A DNA stretch of 25,986 nt, taken from assembly GCA_958449275.1 (NCBI GenBank), contig CAUDHE010000028.1:1-25986 (forward strand). Direction: 5' to 3'. Both the position numbers and the translations under genes were made by a program. The stretch is from an uncultured Alistipes sp. GTDB lineage: Bacteria > Bacteroidota > Bacteroidia > Bacteroidales > Rikenellaceae. Under the pieces are notes generated by a model. That model searched no databases. It saw nothing but the letters and a program-made list of their open reading frames with translations, and was not told the origin of the DNA. This document shows, piece by piece, positions 7,935 to 15,192 of the stretch (the first letter of the stretch is position 1; the number at the start of each line of letters is the position of its first letter).

Positions 7935-9614
7935 TTACGATCGATGCTTCAGATCCTTTTCGTGAACTCCGAACACGGCGCGGCCCGAGGGATCGTTCAT
8001 GTTTTTGAACGATTCGTCCCACGCCAGGGCCTCGGCCGTGGAGCATGCCACCGAAGGTACCGAGGGCACGCATTGCGCCGCCGTCTGCGACGGGAACAGC
8101 TCCTCGAATATGGTGCGGTAATAATATTCCTCTTTGTTGCGCGGCGGATTGATGGGGAAGCGCTCCGCAGCCAGCGACATGTCGCGGTCGCTGACAGCCT
8201 CCGACGTAATCTTTTTCAGGGTGTCGATCCAGCCGTAGCCCACACCGTCGGAGAACTGCTCTTTCTGACGCCATACGATCGACTCGGGCAACATATCCTC
8301 GAATGCCTTGCGGAGCACCCATTTCTCCATGCCGTGCTCGCCGCGGACCATCTTGGCCTCGGGGTCGATGCGCATCGCCACATCCATGAACTCCTTGTCG
8401 AGGAACGGCACGCGTCCCTCGATCCCCCATGCGCTCAGGGCCTTGTTGGCGCGCAGACAGTCGTAGAGATGCAGCTTGCATATCTTGCGAACCGTCTCGT
8501 TGTGGAACTCCTCGGCATTCGGAGCCTTATGGAAATAGAGGTAACCGCCGAATATCTCGTCGGCTCCCTCGCCCGAGAGCACCATTTTTATTCCCATCGA
8601 CTTGATAACGCGCGCCAGCAGATACATGGGCGTAGATGCACGCACGGTGGTCACGTCGTAAGTTTCGATGTGATAGATCACGTCGCGCAGGGCATCCAGT
8701 CCCTCCTGAATGGTGTAGTGTATCTCGTGGTGCACCGTACCTATCATGTCGGCCACCCTCTGCGCCGCCGCCAGATCGGGTGCCCCCTTCAGACCGATGG
8801 CGAAAGAGTGCAGCTGCGGCCACCACGCGGTGTCGCGGCTGCCCGTCTCGATGCGTTTCTCGGCATATTTCTTGGCTACGGCCGATATGATCGACGAGTC
8901 GAGTCCTCCCGAGAGCAACACTCCGTAAGGGACGTCGGACATGAGCTGACGCCGCACAGCATCCTCCAGCGCAGTGCGCAGTGCGCCTATGTCGACGGGG
9001 TTGTTCTTCACCGCGTCGTACGACTCCCAGTCGCGGCGGTACCAGCGTTTCATCTCGCCGTCGCGGCTCGACCAGTAGTGGCCCGGCAGGAACGGCTTGA
9101 TGGTGGCGCACACGCCCTCGAGAGCCTTCAGCTCCGAGGCCACGTAGAAATGCCCGGCCTTGTCCCAGCCGATATACAATGGAATTACGCCTATGGGATC
9201 GCGCGCGATGAGATACTCGTCGCGCTCCATGTCGTAAAGCGCGAAGGCGAATATGCCGTTTATCTTCTCCAGCAGATCGAGCCCCATGCGCCGATACAAA
9301 GGAATTATCACCTCGCAGTCGGAGCCCGTTTGAAATTCATATTCGCCCTCCAGTTCGCGACGTATCTCGCGGTGATTGTATATCTCGCCGTTCACGGCCA
9401 GCACGATCTTGCCATCGGACGAATATAGAGGCTGTTTGCCCGATTGAGGATCGACTATCGACAGCCGTTCGTGCGAGATGACTGCCCGATCGCCGCAATG
9501 GATTCCCGACCAGTCGGGACCGCGATGGCGAATCTTTTTCGACATGCGCAACACTTGTTCTCTGTACTCCTTACCGTTGTTCTCTATATCGAACATTCCG
9601 ACGAATCCACACAT
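7935..9614 (-). CDS. asnB: Asparagine synthetase B, glutamine-hydrolysing
   Basis: It makes asparagine from aspartate, ATP and glutamine. The protein starts MCGFVGMFD, so Cys2 becomes the N-terminal nucleophile of the class II glutaminase domain (about residues 2-190, with RHRGPDWSG and GEIYNH). The synthetase domain carries the ATP-pyrophosphatase loop SGGLDSS at 235-241 and later GEGADEIFGGYLYFHKAP and EGRVPFLDKEFMDVAM, all typical of AsnB. The 559 residues match the bacterial AsnB/Asn synthetase type. The start is fixed by the need for Met-Cys. It is monocistronic, with a -7 promoter element about 120 bp upstream and a long hairpin downstream, and is divergent from the AraC-type regulator gene. 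Confidence 0.96.
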   Translation of the reverse strand: MCGFVGMFDIENNGKEYREQVLRMSKKIRHRGPDWSGIHCGDRAVISHERLSIVDPQSGKQPLYSSDGKIVLAVNGEIYNHREIRRELEGEYEFQTGSDCEVIIPLYRRMGLDLLEKINGIFAFALYDMERDEYLIARDPIGVIPLYIGWDKAGHFYVASELKALEGVCATIKPFLPGHYWSSRDGEMKRWYRRDWESYDAVKNNPVDIGALRTALEDAVRRQLMSDVPYGVLLSGGLDSSIISAVAKKYAEKRIETGSRDTAWWPQLHSFAIGLKGAPDLAAAQRVADMIGTVHHEIHYTIQEGLDALRDVIYHIETYDVTTVRASTPMYLLARVIKSMGIKMVLSGEGADEIFGGYLYFHKAPNAEEFHNETVRKICKLHLYDCLRANKALSAWGIEGRVPFLDKEFMDVAMRIDPEAKMVRGEHGMEKWVLRKAFEDMLPESIVWRQKEQFSDGVGYGWIDTLKKITSEAVSDRDMSLAAERFPINPPRNKEEYYYRTIFEELFPSQTAAQCVPSVPSVACSTAEALAWDESFKNMNDPSGRAVFGVHEKDLKHRS

Positions 9615-9732
9615 AAATATTCAAATTTAGACAATTAATGCGATCGGGATGCCAACGCGCATCCGCTACCTTCGGCCGCGGCACCTTACCGCGCCGCCGC
9701 AACGCACTTCGCGCGAGCGGGGTTTGTCATTG

Positions 9733-9741
9733 GCAAAGATA
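9733..9741 (-). promoter_or_regulatory. -7 promoter element of asnB
   Basis: On the minus strand this is a perfect TATCTTTGC, implying a leader of about 110 nt before the asnB start at 9614. A second weaker box (TAAATTTGA, minus strand, 9621-9629) sits too close to the ATG to be a likely promoter. No TTG lies at the right distance upstream of the perfect box. Confidence 0.5.
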
Positions 9742-9921
9742 TGATTTTATCCTTACAACGCCCCGTGCGGACGCAATTTATCGGCATAATTATTCATCTC
9801 GACGTCGACAGTCGCGCGCAACGCCTGCGCCTGCGCATCCGCCAATGTCCGATTCAACCACTCGGCAGCGCATTTTTCAGCCTTCGGCGACCGAAAAATA
9901 TCCCGTGTCGCGAATTATTCG

Positions 9922-9930
9922 TATATTTGC
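9922..9930 (+). promoter_or_regulatory. -7 promoter element of the AraC-type gene and its operon
   Basis: TATATTTGC, a perfect TAnnTTTGC, lies 37 bp before the ATG at 9968. No TTG is found about 20 bp upstream. Its place inside the open upstream extension of the frame supports starting the protein at 9968. Confidence 0.6.
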
Positions 9931-9967
9931 AACCGAATTATTGAGAAACACGATATTCGCCACTGCC

Positions 9968-10843
9968 ATGAATAAGTCGACCGCCATGTTCGACCCCGTT
10001 GCCGACGACCGCGACGCTGCCGACGCAGCGCCGTTCAGATATATCGACCGCAAGGATTACGACCAGCTGTTGAACGAAGAGAATCTGCCCCACGGGCGGC
10101 ACACGGGCGGCATATTCATCTGTCTCGACGGCGAGGGCGACGTAATCATCAACGAGCACAAATATCGCCTCGGGCCCAATACCATGTGCGTGGCCTTTCC
10201 GGGAACCATCATACAATCGTTCAGTACGAACGACGATTTCCGCGGTTACACGCTGGCTATCGACATCGATTTCATACGCGAGATCAACATCCCGTCGGCC
10301 AACTCCATCTACATAGTCATCCGCGACAATCCGTGCATGGTGCTGAGCGACGAACAGACGCGTACCGTAATGCAGGTGTGCAAGATGATGCACGACAAGG
10401 ACATGCGTACCGACCATCCGTTTCACAAACAGATCAACTCGCAAATGCTCATGCTGCTGTGTTACGAACTGGCGGGCATATACGCCCGCTACGTCCCCGT
10501 GAAACGTCAGCCATGCTCGCGTCAGGACGTGCTGTTCCGTAAATTCCTGTCGCTGCTCGCCACCGACATAACCGTTTCGCGCGAGGTGCAGTACTATGCC
10601 GACAAACTGTGCATAACGCCCAAATACCTCACCATCATCACCCGCCAGATATCGGGACGCAACGCCACGAGCTGGATAACGCATACGGCCATACTCAACG
10701 CCAAATCGCTGCTGACGGGCACACGCCTGACGGTACAGCAGATATCCAACAAGCTGAACTTCCCCAACCCCTCGTTCTTCGGGCAATACTTCCTGCGGCA
10801 CACCGGCATGACGCCCAAGGAGTTCCGACGTTCGAAACAATAA
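9968..10843 (+). CDS. AraC-family transcriptional regulator
   Basis: A 291-residue DNA-binding regulator. The start at 9968 (MNKSTAMFDP) was chosen because a -7 promoter box lies just upstream. The N-terminal part (about 20-170) has a cupin-like pattern (GGIFICLDGEGDVIINEHKYRLGPNTMCVAFPGTIIQ), probably the ligand-sensing or dimerising domain. The C-terminal AraC/XylS double helix-turn-helix covers about 190-290 (YYADKLCITPKYLTIITRQ and LTVQQISNKLNFPNPSFFGQYFLRHTGMTPKEFRR). Targets are unknown; neighbours suggest its own operon or divergent asnB, but nothing in the sequence proves either. The next gene follows after 24 bp. Confidence 0.9.
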   Translation: MNKSTAMFDPVADDRDAADAAPFRYIDRKDYDQLLNEENLPHGRHTGGIFICLDGEGDVIINEHKYRLGPNTMCVAFPGTIIQSFSTNDDFRGYTLAIDIDFIREINIPSANSIYIVIRDNPCMVLSDEQTRTVMQVCKMMHDKDMRTDHPFHKQINSQMLMLLCYELAGIYARYVPVKRQPCSRQDVLFRKFLSLLATDITVSREVQYYADKLCITPKYLTIITRQISGRNATSWITHTAILNAKSLLTGTRLTVQQISNKLNFPNPSFFGQYFLRHTGMTPKEFRRSKQ

Positions 10844-10867
10844 CCCGCACGATCAAACTCCAACGAT

Positions 10868-11638
10868 ATGACATCACTTTTCGACGACATAATATTCGGC
10901 CCCGTACGTTCGCGCCGCCTCGGCCTCTCGCTGGGGGTGAATCTGCTCCCGGCGGATTCGAAACTGTGCAGTTTCGACTGCATATACTGCGAATGCGGCT
11001 GGAACGCCGAGCGCAAGGGCGTGCGGCGTTTCAACAGCCGCGAAGATGTGCGCGAGCGGCTGGCCGCCAAGCTGGCCGCGATGGCGGACGAGGGAGCGCT
11101 GCCCGACGTGATTACGTTCGCGGGTAACGGCGAGCCGACTCTTCACCCCGAATTCGAAGCTGTGATAGACGACACCATAGCTCTGCGCGACCGACTCTGT
11201 CCCTCGGCCAAAGTGTCGGTGCTGAGCAACGCCACGCAGATCGGTCGCGAAGATGTGCGACGTGCCCTTTTGCGCGTCGACAACAACATCCTCAAGCTCG
11301 ATTCGGCTTTCGACGATACGGTGCGCCTCATCGACCGACCCGCAGGCAATTACACCGTGGCACGCACCGTGGAGCTTATGAAACTGTTCGAAGGCCGCCT
11401 CATCATACAGACCATGTTCCTGCGAGGCATCTGCGACGGCCGTGCGATCGACAATACCGTCGAACGCGAGGTCGACGCCTGGCTAAGTTTGGTGCGTGAG
11501 ATCGCGCCGTGTCAGGTGATGGTATACTCGCTCGACCGCGACACGCCGTGTCGGACGCTGGAAAAGGTGCCGAGAGCCGAGCTGGAGACGATAGCCCGAC
11601 GCGTCGAGGCGGCAGGCATACCTTGTTCGGTGGCGTAA
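10868..11638 (+). CDS. Radical SAM protein (COG0731-like)
   Basis: A 256-residue radical SAM enzyme. The [4Fe-4S] cluster motif CxxxCxxC is at C34, C38 and C41 (CSFDCIYC). It is preceded by GPVRSRRLGLSLGVNLLP, a signature of the COG0731 group, named for wyosine tRNA synthetases but in bacteria mostly of unknown function. The SAM-binding GNGEPT motif lies near residues 88-93 (TFAGNGEPTLHPEF). The core runs to residue 256, with no extra auxiliary-cluster domain. True wyosine synthesis is not expected in bacteria, so the product is best called a radical SAM protein of unknown substrate. It lies between the AraC-type gene and dxs with short gaps (24 and 36 bp), so it is probably in their transcript. 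Confidence 0.88.
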   Translation: MTSLFDDIIFGPVRSRRLGLSLGVNLLPADSKLCSFDCIYCECGWNAERKGVRRFNSREDVRERLAAKLAAMADEGALPDVITFAGNGEPTLHPEFEAVIDDTIALRDRLCPSAKVSVLSNATQIGREDVRRALLRVDNNILKLDSAFDDTVRLIDRPAGNYTVARTVELMKLFEGRLIIQTMFLRGICDGRAIDNTVEREVDAWLSLVREIAPCQVMVYSLDRDTPCRTLEKVPRAELETIARRVEAAGIPCSVA

Positions 11639-11674
11639 ACCGCCGACCATAACGAAACATAATTCGACAACAAC

Positions 11675-13558
11675 ATGGATCATATAGATTACGACCTGCT
11701 CTACAAGGTCGATTCGCCATCCGATCTGAAGCGGCTCGCCGTGGCGCAGCTGCCGCGCTACTGCCGCGAACTGCGTCAGTACATAATCGAGGAGTGTTCG
11801 AAGAATCCCGGCCACTTGGCATCGAGCCTCGGTGCGGTGGAGCTGACCGTAGCCATACATTACGTTTACGACACTCCGCACGACAAACTTGTGTGGGACG
11901 TGGGCCATCAGGCCTACGCGCACAAGATAATCACGGGGCGGCGCGACCTGTTCCCCACCAACCGCAAGCTGGGAGGCATCAGCGGATTCCCGCGCATGTC
12001 CGAAAGCGAATACGATTCGTTCGGCGCAGGCCACTCCTCGACCTCCATATCGGCCGCATACGGACTCGCCAAGGCTGCCGAGCTGAGGGGCGAAAAGAGC
12101 CGCGTGGTGGCCGTCATCGGCGACGGGGCAATGACGGGCGGATTGGCTTTCGAAGGCCTGAACAATGCCGGCGCCGACAAGAAGAGCGACATACTGGTCA
12201 TTCTCAACGACAACGAAATGGCCATCGATCAAGCGACGGGGGCACTGACGGGCTACCTGACGAGAGTGTCGACGTCGAAGCGTTACAACCGTTTCAAACG
12301 CCGTCTGTGGAGCCTCTTCGCCCACATCCCGCCGTTGCTGCGTTTCTGCCAGAAAGCGGGTAACGCCGTGAAGCAGGGGCTGATGCAGAACAGCAACCTT
12401 TTCGAAAGTCTCAACTTCCGATACTTCGGTCAGATAGACGGCCACGACATCGAGGAGCTGGTACGAATCCTCACCGCCTTGAAAGACATAGGCGAACCCA
12501 AGTTGCTGCATGTCATAACCACCAAAGGCAAGGGTTACACCCCTGCCGAGGACGATCAGGCCGCATGGCACGCTCCCGGGCGTTTCAATCCCGACACGGG
12601 CGAACGCCTGCCGTCGAAAACGTCGGCAGCACGTTATCAGGATGTGTTCGGCGAGACTCTTCTCGAACTCGCGCGGGCCGACGAGCGCATCGTGGGCATC
12701 ACCCCCGCCATGCCTTCGGGATGCTCGATGAACCTAATGATGCACGCCATGCCCGAACGTTGTTTCGACGTGGGCATAGCCGAAGGACATGCCGTCACCT
12801 TTTCGGCGGGACTCGCCGCGGGAGGCATGCACCCCGTATGCAACATCTATTCGTCGTTCATGCAGCGCGCATACGACAACATAATCCACGACGTGGCATT
12901 GCAGAATCTGCCCGTTACGTTCTGCGTCGACCGCGGCGGGCTGGTAGGCGAGGACGGAGCCACGCACCACGGCGCGTTCGATCTGGCCTACTTCTCGTGT
13001 GTGCCGAACATGATCGTAGCCGCGCCGATGGATGAAATCGAGCTGCGCGACATGCTCTACACGGCCGTAAATACCCCATCGCCCTATTCCATACGCTATC
13101 CCCGCGGCTGCGGCGCGGGTACGGAGTGGCGCGATCGTCCGTTCGCGACCATCCCCGCAGGCAAGGGACGCCTGTTGAAAGACGGCGCCGATCTGGCGAT
13201 CATCACCATCGGCACGGTCGGCAACTTCGCCGCCGAAGCCATACGGCTTATCGAGTCCGAAAGCGGGTTCACCGTGGCGCACTACGATCTGCGTTTCGCC
13301 AAACCGTTGGATACCGAACTGCTCGACGATGCGGGCCGACGTTTCCGCAACATAATCACTGTCGAGGACGGTGTTCTGCGCGGCGGAGTCGGCGAAGCCG
13401 CAGTACATTACTTCAACGATAACGGGTGCGACGTCCGCGTCCGCACCCTCGGCATAGGCGACGAGTTCGTCGGCCACGGCACGCCTGCCCAGCTCTACGC
13501 CCGATGCGGATACGATACGGACGGCATAGTGAGAACCGCAAAAGAGTTGCTCGCATGA
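11675..13558 (+). CDS. dxs: 1-deoxy-D-xylulose-5-phosphate synthase
   Basis: This thiamine-diphosphate enzyme condenses pyruvate and glyceraldehyde 3-phosphate, the first step of the MEP isoprenoid pathway. The 627 residues match the family. Visible are H47 in NPGHLASSLG, WDVGHQAYAHKIITGR, the ThDP/Mg motif GDGAMTGG from residue 149 with the downstream LNDNEMAI, and the pyrimidine-binding domain with VGIAEGHAVTFSAGLA and YSSFMQRAYDNIIHDVALQ. The C-terminal transketolase domain is complete (VEDGVLRGGVGEA). It follows the radical SAM gene by 36 bp, and its stop overlaps the next start by 4 bp (ATGA). Its product feeds prenyl chains of the sort used by the UbiA enzyme elsewhere in the window. 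Confidence 0.97.
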   Translation: MDHIDYDLLYKVDSPSDLKRLAVAQLPRYCRELRQYIIEECSKNPGHLASSLGAVELTVAIHYVYDTPHDKLVWDVGHQAYAHKIITGRRDLFPTNRKLGGISGFPRMSESEYDSFGAGHSSTSISAAYGLAKAAELRGEKSRVVAVIGDGAMTGGLAFEGLNNAGADKKSDILVILNDNEMAIDQATGALTGYLTRVSTSKRYNRFKRRLWSLFAHIPPLLRFCQKAGNAVKQGLMQNSNLFESLNFRYFGQIDGHDIEELVRILTALKDIGEPKLLHVITTKGKGYTPAEDDQAAWHAPGRFNPDTGERLPSKTSAARYQDVFGETLLELARADERIVGITPAMPSGCSMNLMMHAMPERCFDVGIAEGHAVTFSAGLAAGGMHPVCNIYSSFMQRAYDNIIHDVALQNLPVTFCVDRGGLVGEDGATHHGAFDLAYFSCVPNMIVAAPMDEIELRDMLYTAVNTPSPYSIRYPRGCGAGTEWRDRPFATIPAGKGRLLKDGADLAIITIGTVGNFAAEAIRLIESESGFTVAHYDLRFAKPLDTELLDDAGRRFRNIITVEDGVLRGGVGEAAVHYFNDNGCDVRVRTLGIGDEFVGHGTPAQLYARCGYDTDGIVRTAKELLA

Positions 13559-14409
13559 GACGTTTCGCCCTGCTTTCGGTCATGATCTGCATAGCCGCCG
13601 CGGCTGCGGCGCAACGCGGAAGCGTGGTTTCGGTTCCTGCAAGCCCCGTTTTGGACGTGGCCGACATATTGCCCGATTCGGTCACGATAGAGGGCACCAC
13701 CCAGGGGTTCGCCATGCACGGACGTTACGCCTTCTCGCTCCACGACGGCGGCATGTGCGTGGTGATCGACATGAAACGCAAACGGTTCGTCGGTGCGTTC
13801 CGTCTCGAAGGCAATACGGGCCACTGCAACAACGCGTCGTTCGGTACGGAGCGTTACGATCGTCGGTCGCGGTTCCCGCTGCTTTACGTGTCGGAGTGCC
13901 GCGGCGGCCGCGTATGTTATGTTAACGACGTGTCGACCGAGGGATCGCGCCTCGTTCAGACCATCCGTTACGACGGCGACGAGTGCACAGGACCGATGGA
14001 CTGGTGCGTCGATGCGCCCAATCGCATGATATACATCTATTGCACGATAGGAAAGATCCGAATGTTCAAGCATTTCCGTTTGCCGCGCCTCGCCGACTCC
14101 GATGCCCGCGGCGAAGTGCGACTGCGCCCCGAGGATTGTCTCGGCAGCATTCCCGTAGGCGATGTGACTATACCGCAAGGCAGTCTGATTCACGGTCGCC
14201 TGCTCTATCTGCCCGACGGGGTTCCGTCGCGTGACCGACGACTGCACATAGTGGACATAATCACCGCCCGCTCGGTCGGCATCGTCGATCTCAACCCCAT
14301 CGAGTACGAACCTGAGGGACTGGCCGCAAAGGGCCGCAAACTCTACATGTCGTTTCACACCACGGGCGACCCGCGCCGCAACCGCATCTATCGCTTCGGA
14401 TTGCGATAG
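13555..14409 (+). CDS. Exported protein of unknown function, possible beta-propeller
   Basis: The start ATG shares the sequence ATGA with the dxs stop, so translation is probably coupled. The 284-residue product has a clear signal peptide (MRRFALLSVMICIAAAAAAQ) with likely cleavage near residue 20 and no lipobox, so it should be periplasmic or secreted. The rest shows repeated strand-turn units of about 40-50 residues (for example HGRYAFSLHDGGMCVVIDM, FPLLYVSECRGGRVCYVND, HGRLLYLPDGV, KGRKLYMSFHT), the pattern of a beta-propeller. A GTAGHCNN-like segment (NTGHCNNASF) and several cysteines stand out. I do not recognise a specific family. Its tie to dxs may reflect shared expression only. Confidence 0.8.
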   Translation: MRRFALLSVMICIAAAAAAQRGSVVSVPASPVLDVADILPDSVTIEGTTQGFAMHGRYAFSLHDGGMCVVIDMKRKRFVGAFRLEGNTGHCNNASFGTERYDRRSRFPLLYVSECRGGRVCYVNDVSTEGSRLVQTIRYDGDECTGPMDWCVDAPNRMIYIYCTIGKIRMFKHFRLPRLADSDARGEVRLRPEDCLGSIPVGDVTIPQGSLIHGRLLYLPDGVPSRDRRLHIVDIITARSVGIVDLNPIEYEPEGLAAKGRKLYMSFHTTGDPRRNRIYRFGLR

Positions 14410-14411
14410 GA

Positions 14412-14939
14412 TTATTGTTCCACGTATATGAGATTCTCCGTGTCGTAACCGCGTTGCTCGGCCAGCGACACTATGTGCTTCAGCTCGTCGTCGGGCAGCG
14501 ACGGAGTGCGCGCGAGTATCCACAGATATCGCGGCGAACGACTGCCTATAAGCGCCCATCGGCCGTCGGGAGCCATCTCCATGATGTTGTAGTCGGAGTA
14601 GAAAATCCAGAAGAACGACACCCGCAACCGTCCCTCGCGACGCGTCGTTTTGGCGCGTCCGCGCACCGTCATGCGGCGATCGCCCCGCATTCCGCTGTTC
14701 ACCACCTCTATCGAGCCATCGTCCGAAAGCACGTAATCTGCCGTCACGCGGCGCATGCCGCGCTCGAACGCATGATCGAAACGTGCGATCTCGTACCACC
14801 GCCCCATGAAACGCTGCAACGAGAAAACGGGCAACGTGCGACGGTCGATATTGTCTCGTCCCGCCCCGTAAACGCAAACGGCTATGAACATCAGTAATAA
14901 CAGTAAAAGTATCATCGTCGGAAATAAAAACGGGTTCAT
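14412..14939 (-). CDS. Lipocalin-family protein (Blc-like)
   Basis: A 175-residue protein from the ATG at 14937-14939; an upstream ATG would add 13 basic residues before the membrane segment. It begins with one strongly hydrophobic segment (FLFPTMILLLLLLMFIAV), a signal peptide or anchor. The Cys that follows lacks a small residue before it, so a classical lipobox is doubtful. The lipocalin signature GRWYEIARFDHAFERG is present, then the beta-barrel strands, and the Blc-type C-terminal block WILARTPSLPDDELKHIVSLAEQRGYD. Bacterial lipocalins of this type bind fatty acids or lysophospholipids in the envelope. It converges on the propeller-like gene with only 2 bp between the stop codons. Confidence 0.9.
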   Translation of the reverse strand: MNPFLFPTMILLLLLLMFIAVCVYGAGRDNIDRRTLPVFSLQRFMGRWYEIARFDHAFERGMRRVTADYVLSDDGSIEVVNSGMRGDRRMTVRGRAKTTRREGRLRVSFFWIFYSDYNIMEMAPDGRWALIGSRSPRYLWILARTPSLPDDELKHIVSLAEQRGYDTENLIYVEQ

Positions 14940-15163
14940 GAATCGTGTCCGCACCCGAAATATCATTTTCCGTACCAAACTCGCCTCGCCGAGTTCGTCA
15001 AAACCGTGCGGACAGCAGGCCCGTCATGCCAAACTGCAATAATGCCAATATGTCATGCTACCTCGCCTACGGCTCAGCAGCGTGACGTATTTTTTTGTAG
15101 GAGGCGAACCGAACAAACTGCGTAATAAATTCGTTCGACAGACGATAAATACATATATATTAT

Positions 15164-15172
15164 TATCTTTGC
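15164..15172 (+). promoter_or_regulatory. -7 promoter element of the rhamnosidase gene
   Basis: TATCTTTGC, a perfect match to TAnnTTTGC, sits in an AT-rich stretch 20 bp before the ATG at 15193. The -33 region is not clear. No operator was recognised. Confidence 0.6.
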
Positions 15173-15192
15173 AGTAATATAACCTGAACGAT

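Larger units (their letters stand above)
9615..9967. other. Divergent intergenic region between asnB and the AraC-type gene
   Basis: These 353 bp hold no convincing gene. They contain outward-facing -7 elements for both flanking genes (9733-9741 minus, 9922-9930 plus) and an inverted repeat, ATTTTTC 9872-9878 with GAAAAAT 9893-9899. The repeat sits 22 bp upstream of the plus-strand -7 box, where an operator or -33 contact could lie. The reading frame of the AraC-type protein stays open through this region, but the promoter position argues against coding. Confidence 0.5.

Noticed and set aside
9621..9629. TAAATTTGA on the minus strand as the asnB promoter
   Set aside because: It lies within 8-15 bp of the start codon and would give an almost leaderless mRNA; the perfect TATCTTTGC at 9733-9741 is a better candidate.
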